Below, in pieces: positions 42,896-52,508 of a DNA stretch of 64,000 nucleotides. The stretch comes from Brevibacterium pigmentatum (GTDB lineage: Bacteria > Actinomycetota > Actinomycetes > Actinomycetales > Brevibacteriaceae). The stretch is from assembly GCF_011617465.1 (NCBI RefSeq), contig NZ_CP050153.1, positions 2,790,001-2,854,000 on the forward strand, given 5' to 3'. Under the pieces are notes generated by a model. The model ran no database searches and was not told the origin of the DNA. It worked only from the letters and a program-made list of their open reading frames with translations. The first letter of the stretch is position 1, and every line of letters begins with the position of its first letter. The position numbers were made by a program, and so were the translations under genes.

Positions 42896-44103
42896 TACTC
42901 GTCTTCCTTCTTGACGACCCGGTCGACGCGGGCGCTGAGCTGGGTGACGATCTCGTAGTTGATCGTATTCGCCCAGGTCCCCCACTCGGCCGCGCTCGGC
43001 CCACCTGGACCGAAGAGGACGACCTCGTCGCCGATCGCCACCTCAGTGTTGCCGGCACCGATATCGATGATCATCTGATCCATGGCGATGCGCCCGACGA
43101 CGGGATAGCGACGACCGCGGATGGCCACCTCGGCGCGGTTCGATGCCGCCCGCGGCAGTCCGTCCCCGTACCCACCGGGCACGAGCGCGAACCGGGTGTC
43201 GGTCGCAGCGGTGAACGTCAGCCCGTAGGAGGCGCCGTGACCTGCGGGAACGTCCTTGAGATTGATGACGGTGGAAACCAGCCGCATGACCGGACGCAGC
43301 CCGAGAACCGCCGGATCTCCATCCTCGAGCGGGGACAGGCCGTAGAGCGCGAGTCCCACCCTCGCCGAGGTGCCCGGGCACGGTCCCAGGGTGAGTGCGC
43401 CCGGTGAGTTCGCGATGTGGACGTCCAGGTCATCCGATTCGCCGAGGCGGCCGTCCGTGGCGTCGAGCACTGCCCGCAGCTGCCCGTGGGCGGAGGAGAA
43501 GACCGCGCTCTGCGCTGCGGTCTCGGGACGTTCGGGTTCGTCGGCGACCGCGAAGTGGCTCATGATCCCGACGATGCGGATATCGGCAGCAACATCAGGG
43601 TCGGTCTCAGCGGCGAGACTGTCTTCGGCGTGACGGCGCAGCCAGTCGAAGGCGCGGACGAGGGCCTCCGGGGACAGTCCGTTGCGCCCGAGTCCGGTGT
43701 CGACCTTCAGGTGGGCGCGGGCGGTGATGCCGGTGCGGCGGGCCGCCTCGGCGACTCGGTCGAGAGAGTCGACCGTTGAGATCCCCAGCTGGATGTCGGC
43801 GCGCACAGCCTCGTCGACGTCGGTGGTGGGCCCATAGAGCCAGGCGAGGATCTGCGCTTCGGGTCCGAGCAGGCTGCGGAGATGAAGGGCTTCCGGGATC
43901 GTGGCCACACAGAACTCGCGCCACCCGGCCGAGTAGAGGGCGGGGGCGACGAGGTCGATGCCATGGCCGTAGGCGTTGGCCTTGACGACGCATTTGAGGC
44001 GGGCGGGAGAGAGGCGATCGGCAAGGACGGCGGCGTTGCCGCACAGGGCAGCCTCGTCGATCTCGGCCCGGACGAGAGCCTCGGGGATGTCGAAAGATGT
44101 CAC
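42895..44103 (-). CDS. alr: Alanine racemase
   Basis: The enzyme makes D-alanine for peptidoglycan. The 402-aa PLP-dependent protein has the cofactor Lys41 in VVKANAYGHG, the catalytic Tyr in GHGASYGLTF and the RVGLALYG motif. The start is a GTG with no strong ribosome site. It heads the alr-tsaE-tsaB-rimI operon. Two CCGCCTCGG motif copies in opposite orientation lie inside the gene. Confidence 0.95.
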   Translation of the reverse strand: MTSFDIPEALVRAEIDEAALCGNAAVLADRLSPARLKCVVKANAYGHGIDLVAPALYSAGWREFCVATIPEALHLRSLLGPEAQILAWLYGPTTDVDEAVRADIQLGISTVDSLDRVAEAARRTGITARAHLKVDTGLGRNGLSPEALVRAFDWLRRHAEDSLAAETDPDVAADIRIVGIMSHFAVADEPERPETAAQSAVFSSAHGQLRAVLDATDGRLGESDDLDVHIANSPGALTLGPCPGTSARVGLALYGLSPLEDGDPAVLGLRPVMRLVSTVINLKDVPAGHGASYGLTFTAATDTRFALVPGGYGDGLPRAASNRAEVAIRGRRYPVVGRIAMDQMIIDIGAGNTEVAIGDEVVLFGPGGPSAAEWGTWANTINYEIVTQLSARVDRVVKKEDE

Positions 44104-44355
44104 TGGATAAGACTACCGCCGACCCTTGCCGACCAGCAGTATCGGGACCTGCTGTCGGACCCGGACGAGGCCGATCCCACAACGGGTGCGGAGGTCCGGA
44201 TCGTCATCGTGAGAATGCTCCGTCCCCGGTCAGCGGCTTCGTTACGCTGGTCCCCCGCGACCGTCAGCACCTCTTGTGCCGTCGTCGCAGGTGCAGCCGA
44301 CGACGCGTTCGGCGAAAACCGGCTCGACGAGTCATTCGATGAAGAAGGAGACATC
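44104..44355. other. alr / L,D-transpeptidase divergent spacer
   Basis: This 252-bp spacer between divergent wall-related genes has no credible ORF. It must hold both promoters, but no clear -35/-10 pair is visible. Confidence 0.4.
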
Positions 44356-45033
44356 ATGCACACCACATCAGCCCGCACCCTCGCAATGGTGATCACGGCA
44401 GTCCTGTTCGCTGCGGTCCTCACCGTGGCCGGTCAGACCGGCCCCGCCGAGGCGGCCGCGAAGTACTGCACCGGCGTCGAGGCGAACTCGTCGGTCACTG
44501 CCGCGAAGGCCATCGAGGTCAAGCAGCGGTCGACGATCACCGCCGATATCTACCTGTGCAAGAAGTCCGGCGACCGGTACGTCCGCGACAGCGGCCCGTT
44601 TAAGGCTCGCCTCGGCTACAACGGAACGACGTCGAACAAGCGGGAAGGCGACGGGAAGACCCCGAAGGGCGTGTTCGGGATGCGCGACGGCTTCGGCACC
44701 TCGTCGAATCCCGGACTGAGCAAACCGTGGACGAAGGTCACCCGCGACCACGTCTGGGTCGACGGCGATGCAACGAAAGCCGAGGGCTACAACACGATGC
44801 AGCTGAAGTCGGAAGGGTTTGAGGGCGAATCGCTCTACCAACCGAAGCCGTACAAGTATGCCCAGGTCATCGGCTACAACGAGGCGCGCACCCCGGGCAA
44901 GGGATCGGCGATCTTCCTGCACGCGAATACGGAGTCGATGAAGACCGCCGGCTGCGTGTCGATGTACGAGTCCAGCCTCGTCAAAGCGATGAAGTGGCAG
45001 GGATCGACGAAGACGCAGATCCTCATCCACTGA
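44356..45033 (+). CDS. Secreted L,D-transpeptidase-like (YkuD family) protein
   Basis: This exported protein of 225 aa begins with a cleavable signal peptide (hydrophobic 10-28; AEAAA cleavage site near 33-36). The YkuD-type catalytic region shows a His in IFLHANTES and the nucleophile Cys200 in KTAGCVSM, the usual HxxxxxxxxGC arrangement shifted to a short AGCVSM form. L,D-transpeptidases form 3-3 crosslinks or attach proteins to peptidoglycan. The ATG at 44356 follows GAAGGAG. It could alternatively be a YafK-like hydrolase. Confidence 0.82.
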   Translation: MHTTSARTLAMVITAVLFAAVLTVAGQTGPAEAAAKYCTGVEANSSVTAAKAIEVKQRSTITADIYLCKKSGDRYVRDSGPFKARLGYNGTTSNKREGDGKTPKGVFGMRDGFGTSSNPGLSKPWTKVTRDHVWVDGDATKAEGYNTMQLKSEGFEGESLYQPKPYKYAQVIGYNEARTPGKGSAIFLHANTESMKTAGCVSMYESSLVKAMKWQGSTKTQILIH

Positions 45034-45195
45034 GGTTCGGACCCGTTCTATTTGTCGCATTCCGCAGCGCATTCCGCAGTCCGGCGAGATCCCCCACAGG
45101 GACTACTCGGCCTACGGCGATTCGCTACCTCACGGTGATGACTCCGCGACCGACACCCTGGTCGTATGGGGTCACCGAAGAGGAGGACTTAAGAA

Positions 45196-45681
45196 ATGGA
45201 ACGAACCAGTCGACAGACGGAACGGCCCATCGCAGCGACAGACGGAGACGAGCAGCAGGACGCTGGGGCACGCAGACGCCTGGCGGTGACGGCGCTGTTC
45301 ACGGCGTTGGCGGCCGGAGTCGTCGAAATGGCCGCTCATCTGTGGCCGTTCGACGACCTCGCGGACAACGCCGGGGCGGTGGTCATCCGCCTGACCATCT
45401 ATGCCCTCATCGCCGTTGTCATCGTCCGGTTCGCACGCGGCAGGGAGTGGGCCCGGCTCCTCCTGCTCGTCGGACTCGGCGTGATCGGGACGGCGTCGCT
45501 GCTCGTCGAACCCGTCATGTGGCTGTTCGACGATGCCGATGTCGGCGCCTACTTCAGTGCACTCGACGGCCCCGGAACGGTGATTCTCGTCAGCCGAGTC
45601 GTGCATCTGGCGGCGGTCGCCGTCGGCGTGACCGCCATGGTCACCCTGCATCCACGATCACTCGCCGACGTCACCGAGTGA
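45196..45681 (+). CDS. Small four-helix membrane protein of unknown function
   Basis: This 161-aa protein has a charged N-terminus of about 28 residues and four hydrophobic segments (about 29-48, 58-78, 86-108 and 128-150). No conserved catalytic residues can be seen. The start follows GAGGAGG. It lies 160 bp after the L,D-transpeptidase gene on the same strand and ends six bases before the convergent nnrED gene, with no room for a terminator hairpin between them. Confidence 0.7.
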   Translation: MERTSRQTERPIAATDGDEQQDAGARRRLAVTALFTALAAGVVEMAAHLWPFDDLADNAGAVVIRLTIYALIAVVIVRFARGREWARLLLLVGLGVIGTASLLVEPVMWLFDDADVGAYFSALDGPGTVILVSRVVHLAAVAVGVTAMVTLHPRSLADVTE

Positions 45682-45687
45682 TCGGAT

Positions 45688-47217
45688 TCAGTCCGCACCG
45701 TGGATGAGTTCACTGACCACCTCGGCGAGGGCGTCGGCGAACCCGGACGCGGTCACAGCACGCCGGCCGGCCTCGTTGTGCAGCAGCACTCCGAGCCCGA
45801 CCAGGCGCGCCCACTCGCGGGGCGGACGTGTCCGGTCGTCACCGTCGTAGCGTCCGTGGGCGGCGGCGATCGCGGCGAGCGTGCCGAGAATCCCGGCGAG
45901 CACGTCCCCGGACCCTGCCGTGGCGAGGCTGCCCGGCCCAGGTGTCGGCAGGACGACGTGCCCGTCGGGGGCCGCGATGACCGTGTGATGGCCTTTGAGC
46001 AGGACGATCGCACCGGTCAGCTCCGCGGCTCGCTGCGCCCACCGGATCGGGTTCGCCCCGATCCGACCCGCGGTGATGATCTCGCCGAGGAGGCGGCTGA
46101 GCAGCCGCGCCAGCTCGGCGGCATGCGGGGTGATGATGAGCGGCCGGTCGGCCAGCCAGGTGTCGGCCATCGATTCGGCCCGCGCGATCATGTCGAGGCC
46201 GCCGGCGTCGACGACGACCGGTGTGCGGTTACCGGCCAGCGCCTCGGCAACACCTTGCACGAATTCGGGTTCGGGGTCGCCCGGGCCGACGACGACGGCG
46301 TCGATGCGTCCGGACGCGCTGACCACCTCGGGGTGGAGGCCGAGGACGTATTCGGCGACGAGCGGGGAGCCGAGGTAACGGACCATCCCGGCTCCGGTGT
46401 TCACCGCCGAGGTGGTGGTGAGCACGCCCGCGCCCGGGTAGTCCTCGGAGCCGGCGAGGACCCCGGTGACACCGCGGGAGTACTTGTGGCCGGTCGCATC
46501 GGGGCGCGGGAATCCGGTGACGAGATCATCGTGATCGAGCAGCTCCGCGGCGGCCGAGCTGGGGTCGAGGCCGAGGCCGATATCCATGACGTCGATGGTT
46601 CCGATGAACTCGTCCACACGCGGATTGATGAGTTCGGTCTTGAGGCCGCCGAAGGTCACCGTGAGGTCGGCGTGGAGTCGTTTCTCTGCCCCGGTGTGGT
46701 TCGGGTCGAGGTCGGAGGGAACATCGACGGCGATGAGGCGGCCGGTGCGGTGCGGGGCCCAGTCGGCGATGAGTGCGGAGATGTGCTCGGGCAGTCCGCG
46801 CCGACCGCCGGTGCCGAGGATGCCGTCGAGGACGAGGTCCGCACGAGAGAGTTCGCTCAGGGCATCGGCACGATCGGCATCGGACTCGGCCGTCGTGAAG
46901 GTGACGACCTGTGCCGCGGCTGCCCGTGCCGCAGCCAGCCCTTCGTCGTGAGTGCGGTCGAAGAGGGTGATGACCGTGACGGCGGCACCGCGCCTGCCCA
47001 AGGTCGCCGCGGCGAAGAGGGCATCTCCGGCGTTGTTGCCGGGCCCGGCGAGGACGCACACACGGGTGCCGGTGACCTGTCCGCGGTCGGACTTCATCAT
47101 GGCGGCCGCACTGTTCGCCAGTGCTCGGGCCGCTCGGGCCATGAGCGGGATGCCGGCCTCGAGCAGCGGCTTCTCGGCCTCCCTGATGGTCTCGCTCGGG
47201 TAGGCGAACACACTCAT
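45688..47217 (-). CDS. nnrD: Bifunctional NAD(P)H-hydrate epimerase/dehydratase
   Basis: This fused repair enzyme has 509 aa. The N-terminal epimerase domain (YjeF_N, about 1-215) has AGPGNNAGDAL and AVDVPSDLDPNHTG, and the C-terminal dehydratase domain (about 225-509) has the ribokinase-like GSGDVLAGILG active site. Together they convert R- and S-forms of damaged NAD(P)H hydrates back to NAD(P)H, using ADP or ATP. The ATG at 47217 follows CAGGAGCAG; the GTG five codons upstream overlaps that ribosome site. It follows the M20 gene with about 80 bp between. Confidence 0.93.
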   Translation of the reverse strand: MSVFAYPSETIREAEKPLLEAGIPLMARAARALANSAAAMMKSDRGQVTGTRVCVLAGPGNNAGDALFAAATLGRRGAAVTVITLFDRTHDEGLAAARAAAAQVVTFTTAESDADRADALSELSRADLVLDGILGTGGRRGLPEHISALIADWAPHRTGRLIAVDVPSDLDPNHTGAEKRLHADLTVTFGGLKTELINPRVDEFIGTIDVMDIGLGLDPSSAAAELLDHDDLVTGFPRPDATGHKYSRGVTGVLAGSEDYPGAGVLTTTSAVNTGAGMVRYLGSPLVAEYVLGLHPEVVSASGRIDAVVVGPGDPEPEFVQGVAEALAGNRTPVVVDAGGLDMIARAESMADTWLADRPLIITPHAAELARLLSRLLGEIITAGRIGANPIRWAQRAAELTGAIVLLKGHHTVIAAPDGHVVLPTPGPGSLATAGSGDVLAGILGTLAAIAAAHGRYDGDDRTRPPREWARLVGLGVLLHNEAGRRAVTASGFADALAEVVSELIHGAD

Positions 47218-47299
47218 CGACTGCTCCTGCACATCGTCACGATTCGATTCCTCATTGCACCGTATGCCTTCTTACGCACACGTGCCAGGGTCGGGCGGA

Positions 47300-48610
47300 T
47301 CAGCCCTCGACCAGCTGAGCCAGCCGGCGCCCGGCCAGATGCGCGAGGAACAGAGCCTGGTCGGCCAGCCCGTCGTCGCTGTGGCGGGCGCGCGGGGAAT
47401 GGTTGGCTTCGCGTTCCTCGACCGGCAGGTTCGGCAGGGCGACTCCGAAGTGCCCATAGGCTCCGGGTACGGCATCGAGCACGCGGGAGAAGTCCTCCGA
47501 ACCGGGCAGCGGATTCGCCTTGCGCACGGTCCGCTCCTCACCGAAGAGATCGGTAAACGTGGAGAGGAAGAACTCGGCCTCGGCGTCGTTGTTGATCGTC
47601 GGGGGCAGGATCTGCTCATACTCGACCTCGGCGGACAGGCCATGGGCGACGACGAGGTCACGGACGAGCTGAGGCAGCTCCACCTCGGCGCGGGAGGTCA
47701 CTGCGTCGGAGAACGTGCGCACGCTGACGACCAAAGTCGCGAAGTCGGGGACGACATTGGGTGCGGTGCCGCCGTTGAACTGGCCGACGGTGACGACGAG
47801 CGGGTCGAAGATGTCGAAGCGGCGGGTGACATACTCCTGCAGCTGACCCACGAGCATGGCGCCGACCTGGATGGGGTCCTTGCCGGTGGCCGGGCGGGAG
47901 GCGTGCGTGCCTTTTCCGTTCACGGTGATCGTCATCTTCGAGAACGCCGCCATATACGGCCCGGGACGGGAGCTCGCGACGCCGAGGTCGGCGTCGGCGG
48001 AGACGTGGATGCCGAACGCGGCCTTGACGCGGGGACCGGCGGCGTCGAGGACGCCTTCGTCGATCATCTTCCCGGCCCCGTCATAGCCTTCTTCGCCGGG
48101 TTGGAACATGAACACGACATCGCCGGGCAGGGAGTCGCGGTCGCGGTGGAGGAGTTTGAGGGCACCGACGAGTCCGGCGGTGTGCAGGTCGTGGCCGCAG
48201 GCGTGCATCCTCCCCGAGGTGGCCGCGAAGTCGAATCCGGTCGCCTCGGTGACGGGCAGTCCGTCCATGTCACCGCGCAGGAGGACGGCGGGCACGACTC
48301 CGGTCGAGTCGGTCTTCCGGGCGCCGCCGCGCAGGACGACGACGATCGAGGACAGCCCCTCCCCTGTTGTGACTTCGACGTCGAGGCCTTCGATGGCGTC
48401 GAGGACGAGTTTCTGCGTCACCGGCAGGTCGAGTCCGACCTCGACGTTCTCGTGCAGGGCCCGGCGCAGGGTGACCAGGCCGGGTGCGATGTCGTTCGCG
48501 TCATCGGCGGTGGGCAGGTGCACGGCGGTGGCCGCCTCGGCGAGGGTCGGGATCGTGGGGGTGGCGGGGTCGGTGGCGGTTTTGTCGGTGTCGTTGGGAA
48601 GTGAACTCAT
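47300..48610 (-). CDS. M20-family metal-dependent amidohydrolase
   Basis: This 436-aa zinc enzyme is of the IAA-amino acid hydrolase/HipO type. Metal-site motifs RGDMDGLPV and MHACGHDLHTA (with the Cys typical of this subfamily) and FMFQPGEEG are all present. The dimerisation domain lies at about 220-335. Such enzymes remove an acyl group from N-acyl amino acids; the substrate is unknown. A CCGCCTCGG motif lies in the first codons. It sits between acpS and nnrED in the same direction. Confidence 0.9.
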   Translation of the reverse strand: MSSLPNDTDKTATDPATPTIPTLAEAATAVHLPTADDANDIAPGLVTLRRALHENVEVGLDLPVTQKLVLDAIEGLDVEVTTGEGLSSIVVVLRGGARKTDSTGVVPAVLLRGDMDGLPVTEATGFDFAATSGRMHACGHDLHTAGLVGALKLLHRDRDSLPGDVVFMFQPGEEGYDGAGKMIDEGVLDAAGPRVKAAFGIHVSADADLGVASSRPGPYMAAFSKMTITVNGKGTHASRPATGKDPIQVGAMLVGQLQEYVTRRFDIFDPLVVTVGQFNGGTAPNVVPDFATLVVSVRTFSDAVTSRAEVELPQLVRDLVVAHGLSAEVEYEQILPPTINNDAEAEFFLSTFTDLFGEERTVRKANPLPGSEDFSRVLDAVPGAYGHFGVALPNLPVEEREANHSPRARHSDDGLADQALFLAHLAGRRLAQLVEG

Positions 48611-48694
48611 GCCCTGAGTCTATTACCACCGTCGATTCCCGCTTCCGCGATATCGGCCCTGTTCGCCGACGTGGAACCCCGACCGTCTGGTCGA

Positions 48695-49165
48695 TCAGCG
48701 TTCCGGCATCTCGCCGAGTCGGGCACCCTTCCCGTACATCGAGTGGGTGAAGTGCTCAGCGGCACCTTCGATGCCGGGGCTCAGCGACGGCCCGTCGCCC
48801 TCGGCGATGACGAAAGTCATCGTCAGGTGCGCATCGTGGGTGATCGACAGGTGGATGTTCGTTCCGCCGATGGCACGGAAGTGCTCGAGGACGAGCCCGC
48901 GCAGACGGAAACTCGGCGCACCGGATAAGGCGGGGACCACCTCGGCGGACTGCCAGGGCAGCCATCCGGGAAAGCCGATCGCCTTCTTCAGCGCCTCCTT
49001 CGCGGAGAACCGCGCGGCCAGGGAGGCGTCCGTCCGGCGTTTGCCGTTGCGTTTCAGCTGCTCACCCGGGGTGAGCAGACGGTCGAGGAGCTCGGGCACC
49101 CGCTCGATGTGCTCGGCGAAGCGCGGCACGTCGGCAATATCGGTGCCGATTCCCAAGATCGCCAT
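48695..49165 (-). CDS. acpS: Holo-[acyl-carrier-protein] synthase
   Basis: The enzyme transfers phosphopantetheine from CoA to acyl carrier protein. The Mg-binding motif GTDI has Asp9, and FSAKEALKKAIG has Glu57. The protein has 156 aa, somewhat longer than the usual 120-130, through an extra C-terminal tail (GDGPSLSPGIEGAAEHFTHS...). It follows glmS by 10 bp, the common actinobacterial order. Confidence 0.93.
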   Translation of the reverse strand: MAILGIGTDIADVPRFAEHIERVPELLDRLLTPGEQLKRNGKRRTDASLAARFSAKEALKKAIGFPGWLPWQSAEVVPALSGAPSFRLRGLVLEHFRAIGGTNIHLSITHDAHLTMTFVIAEGDGPSLSPGIEGAAEHFTHSMYGKGARLGEMPER

Positions 49166-49175
49166 GCTCGCGTCC

Positions 49176-51050
49176 TTACTCGACCGTGACCGACTTCGCG
49201 AGGTTGCGCGGCTGGTCGACGTCGAGGCCCTTGGCCGTGGCCAGCTCCATCGCGAAGATCTGCAGCGGAACGGTCGTCAGCAGCGGCGCCATGAGCGTCG
49301 TCGTCTCGGGAACGAAGATGACCTCGGAGGCGAACTGGTCGACCTCTTCGTCGCCTTCCTCGGCGATGACGACGGTGTTCGCACCGCGGGCGCGGACTTC
49401 CTGGATGTTCGAAATGACCTTCGCATGCAGCGAATCGCGACCGCGCTTCGACGGCACGACGATGATGACGAGCTGACCGTCGTCGATGAGCGCGATCGGT
49501 CCGTGCTTGAGCTCACCGGCGGCGAAGCCCTCGGCGTGGATGTACGCGAGCTCCTTGAGCTTGAGCGCGCCCTCCATCGCCACCGGGTAGCCGACATGAC
49601 GGCCGAGGAACAGCACCGAACCGACTTCCTGGTTGCGGTCGGCCAGGGCGAGGACCTGCGACTTCGTCTCATCGAGGATGTGCTGGATCTTCGCAGGGAT
49701 CGACTGCAGCTCGGCGAGGATCGATGCGATCTCGTCGCGGAACTTGTTGCCCCGCAGCTGGGCGAGATAGAGGCCGAGCAGGTAGCAGGCGACGACCTGC
49801 GACAGGAATGCCTTCGTCGAGGCCACGGCGATCTCCGGACCGGCGTGGGTGTAGAGCGCAGCATCGGATTCGCGCGGAATCGTCGAGCCGAAGGTGTTGC
49901 AGATCGCGATGACCTTCGCACCCTGCTGACGTGCGTGGCGCACGGCCATGATCGTGTCCATGGTCTCCCCCGACTGCGAGATCGCCACGACGAGCGTCTT
50001 CTCCGTGACCACCGGATCCCGGTAGCGGAATTCGTGGGCCAGCTCCACCTCGGTGGGGATGCGGCACCAGTGCTCGATCGCGTACTTCGCGACCTGACCG
50101 GCGTACGCGGCGGTGCCGCAGGCGATGACGACGATCTTGTCCACGGACTTGAGCACGTTCTCGTCGATGTGCATCTCGTCGAGCGTCAGACGGCCCTCGG
50201 TGTCGAGGCGGCCGAGCAGCGTGTCGGCCACGGCCTGCGGCTGATCGTGGATCTCCTTGTCCATGAAGGACGCGAAGCCGCCCTTCTCCGCCGAGGCGGT
50301 GTCCCAGTCGACCTCGAACTGCTCACCTTCGACGGGGTTGCCCTGCGTATCCGTGATCGTGACCGTCTCCGGCGTGATCGTCACGACCTCGTCCTGGCCG
50401 ATCTCGACGGCCGTGCGGGTGTAGTCGATGAACGCGGCGACATCGGAGCCGAGGAAGTTCTCTCCCTCGCCGAGACCGATGACCAGCGGCGAGTTCCGGC
50501 GGGCGGCGACGACCTGGCCGGGAGCATCGGCGTGGACGGCGAGCAGGGTGAACGCACCCTCGAGCTCATCGGCAGTCTTGCGCATCGCGGCGGTGAGGTC
50601 GCCGGTCTCTGTGAAGTTCTTCGCGAGCTGGGCAGCGGCCACCTCGGTGTCGGTCTCGGAGAGGAACTCGACGCCCTCGGCGACGAGGTCCTTCTTCAGG
50701 TGGGCGAAGTTCTCGATGATCCCGTTGTGGATGAGCGCGAGCTTGCCGCCGTCGGCCAGGTGCGGGTGGGCGTTGACGTCGGTGGGTCCGCCGTGGGTGG
50801 CCCAGCGGGTGTGGCCGATTCCGGTCTGCGCCGCCGGCAGCGGGTTGGCCTCGATCTCCTCGGTCAGGGCGGAGAACTTTCCGGCCTTCTTCGCCGAGGC
50901 GAGCTGACCGTCTTCGGTCACGAGCGCCACTCCGGCCGAGTCGTAGCCGCGGTATTCGAGCCTCTTTAGGCCGCCGAGCACGACATCGAGAGCCGAGTGA
51001 TCGGCATTGTCAACAGGGGCCTTGGATACATAGCCAACGATTCCACACAT
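49176..51050 (-). CDS. glmS: Glutamine-fructose-6-phosphate aminotransferase (isomerizing)
   Basis: The enzyme makes glucosamine 6-phosphate for peptidoglycan and, in these bacteria, mycothiol. The protein has 624 aa. The N-terminal glutaminase domain starts with the nucleophile Cys2 (MCGIVGYVS), and the two SIS isomerase domains fill the rest, ending in the conserved LAKSVTVE. The ATG must be at 51050, since Cys2 becomes N-terminal after Met removal. There is no Shine-Dalgarno sequence, but TAAAAT lies seven bases upstream. It is divergent from coaA. Confidence 0.96.
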   Translation of the reverse strand: MCGIVGYVSKAPVDNADHSALDVVLGGLKRLEYRGYDSAGVALVTEDGQLASAKKAGKFSALTEEIEANPLPAAQTGIGHTRWATHGGPTDVNAHPHLADGGKLALIHNGIIENFAHLKKDLVAEGVEFLSETDTEVAAAQLAKNFTETGDLTAAMRKTADELEGAFTLLAVHADAPGQVVAARRNSPLVIGLGEGENFLGSDVAAFIDYTRTAVEIGQDEVVTITPETVTITDTQGNPVEGEQFEVDWDTASAEKGGFASFMDKEIHDQPQAVADTLLGRLDTEGRLTLDEMHIDENVLKSVDKIVVIACGTAAYAGQVAKYAIEHWCRIPTEVELAHEFRYRDPVVTEKTLVVAISQSGETMDTIMAVRHARQQGAKVIAICNTFGSTIPRESDAALYTHAGPEIAVASTKAFLSQVVACYLLGLYLAQLRGNKFRDEIASILAELQSIPAKIQHILDETKSQVLALADRNQEVGSVLFLGRHVGYPVAMEGALKLKELAYIHAEGFAAGELKHGPIALIDDGQLVIIVVPSKRGRDSLHAKVISNIQEVRARGANTVVIAEEGDEEVDQFASEVIFVPETTTLMAPLLTTVPLQIFAMELATAKGLDVDQPRNLAKSVTVE

Positions 51051-51221
51051 GAGGGAGATTTTACGCACTGATAGCCGATCTCGTGTATTTCGGCGAGTCA
51101 CGATGGGGTCAACGTGACGAACTGCACGCGCACGCGGGCACGATGGGACCGCCTCGGTGAGGGTGAGTCCGGTGTCCGACCTGGCGCGGGCGGCGAACAT
51201 GACGCATGACACAATGGTGGA
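51051..51221. promoter_or_regulatory. glmS / coaA divergent promoters
   Basis: On the minus strand TAAAAT (51058-51063) ends seven bases before the glmS start. On the plus strand CACAAT (51210-51215) ends six bases before the coaA start. Both fit leaderless transcripts. A degenerate ACCGCCTCGGTGAGGG motif lies at about 51144-51159. Confidence 0.5.
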
Positions 51222-52259
51222 ATGAGCCATGTCGACCCTCAGTTGGACCGTGCACGCAGACTCGCCGGCCTCAATACCGCCCGGCGCAGCGAGCCGGACA
51301 CGACGTCACCGTTCTGGGAGTTCGACCGGGAAGTGTGGGGCACTCTCGCCCAGGCCACTCCGCTGCCGCTGAAGCAGCGCGATATCGAACGGCTGCGCGG
51401 CCTCGGCGATCGGATCAACCTCGATGAGGTCTCCCAGGTCTACCTGCCCCTGTCACGACTGCTCAACCTCTACGTCGCCGCGCGGCGCGCGAAACACGAC
51501 CTGACCAGGGAATTCTTCTCTCCCCTCCACGATCAGGGGCTGGAACCTCAGGATGCCAAACGCACGCCCTTCGTCATCGGCGTCGCCGGATCGGTGGCCG
51601 TGGGCAAATCGACGACGGCGCGTGTGCTGCGTGAGCTGCTCGCCCGCTGGCCCGACACTCCGCGCGTCGAGCTCATCACCACCGACGGATTCCTCTACCC
51701 CAATGCCGAACTCGACCGTCGCCGCCTCAACGGGCGGAAGGGATTCCCCGAATCCTACGACCGCCGCAAGCTGCTCAAGTTCATCTCCGCCGTGAAATCC
51801 GGAGCGCCCGAGGTCCGCGCGCCCGTGTACTCGCACCACACCTATGACATCGTTCCCGGCGCCGAGGTGGTCGTGCGCTCCCCCGATGTCCTCATCGTCG
51901 AAGGACTCAACGTCCTCCAACCCGCCCGTCCCCGTCAGGACGGAACCGTGGGCTTGGCCATCAGCGACTACTTCGACTTCTCCGTCTACGTCGATGCGCG
52001 CTCCCGCGATATCCGCCAGTGGTACATCTCCCGGTTCCTCAAACTCAAGCACGGTGCGTTCCAGGACGAGGACTCGTACTTCCACCGCTACTCGCAGCTC
52101 GACGATGACGAAGCGATCACCCTGGCCACGGAGATCTGGGACTCGATCAACTTCCCGAACCTGCGCGAGAACGTCCAGCCCAGCCGCGGTCGAGCCGACC
52201 TGGTGCTCCACAAGTCCTCCGACCATACGATCCGGAAGGTGCAGCTGCGGAAGCTGTGA
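51222..52259 (+). CDS. coaA: Pantothenate kinase, type I
   Basis: The enzyme catalyses the first step of CoA synthesis. The protein has 345 aa with a bacterial type I fold. The P-loop GSVAVGKST is at 123-131, and the conserved TTDGFLYPN and FPESYDRR motifs follow. The N-terminal ~20 residues extend beyond the E. coli enzyme. The CoA made here also feeds AcpS, encoded in the divergent arm. Confidence 0.95.
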   Translation: MSHVDPQLDRARRLAGLNTARRSEPDTTSPFWEFDREVWGTLAQATPLPLKQRDIERLRGLGDRINLDEVSQVYLPLSRLLNLYVAARRAKHDLTREFFSPLHDQGLEPQDAKRTPFVIGVAGSVAVGKSTTARVLRELLARWPDTPRVELITTDGFLYPNAELDRRRLNGRKGFPESYDRRKLLKFISAVKSGAPEVRAPVYSHHTYDIVPGAEVVVRSPDVLIVEGLNVLQPARPRQDGTVGLAISDYFDFSVYVDARSRDIRQWYISRFLKLKHGAFQDEDSYFHRYSQLDDDEAITLATEIWDSINFPNLRENVQPSRGRADLVLHKSSDHTIRKVQLRKL

Positions 52260-52508
52260 CGGGGGTCGCCGGGTCGGAGCATCAGGTCTTGGCGGCCGCC
52301 TCGGCGAGCTTGTAAGCGGACCTGTGACGGGAGTCGCCGGGCGGTGGGGAAATAGTTTCACCGCTCTGGCGGTTGCACAGTATGCACTGAACTACTCACC
52401 GCCGGCAGGCCACCCGCCCACGGCGGCGACCGGATGCGAGCGATCCTCGCACCGTCACGGGATCCCCCGTGCATGCTCGGTCGTTTCGGCAGCAGAAAGG
52501 GACCCAGT
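52260..52508. other. Spacer between coaA and the ABC exporter
   Basis: In this 249-bp spacer the end of coaA, CTGTGACGGGGGTCGCCGGG (from about 52254), is repeated with one change at about 52322-52341. A GGCCGCCTCGGCGAG motif lies between (about 52292). No terminator or clear promoter is visible. Confidence 0.45.

Noticed and set aside
45700..47556. A 618-codon plus-strand frame opposite nnrED
   Set aside because: Low-complexity Gly/Asp/Arg translation and no ribosome site; nnrED on the minus strand has complete motifs.
48747..50969. A 740-codon open frame on the plus strand opposite glmS and acpS
   Set aside because: It mirrors the codon pattern of glmS on the other strand; its translation is rich in Arg, Asp and Gly without domains. 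High GC makes such antisense frames common.
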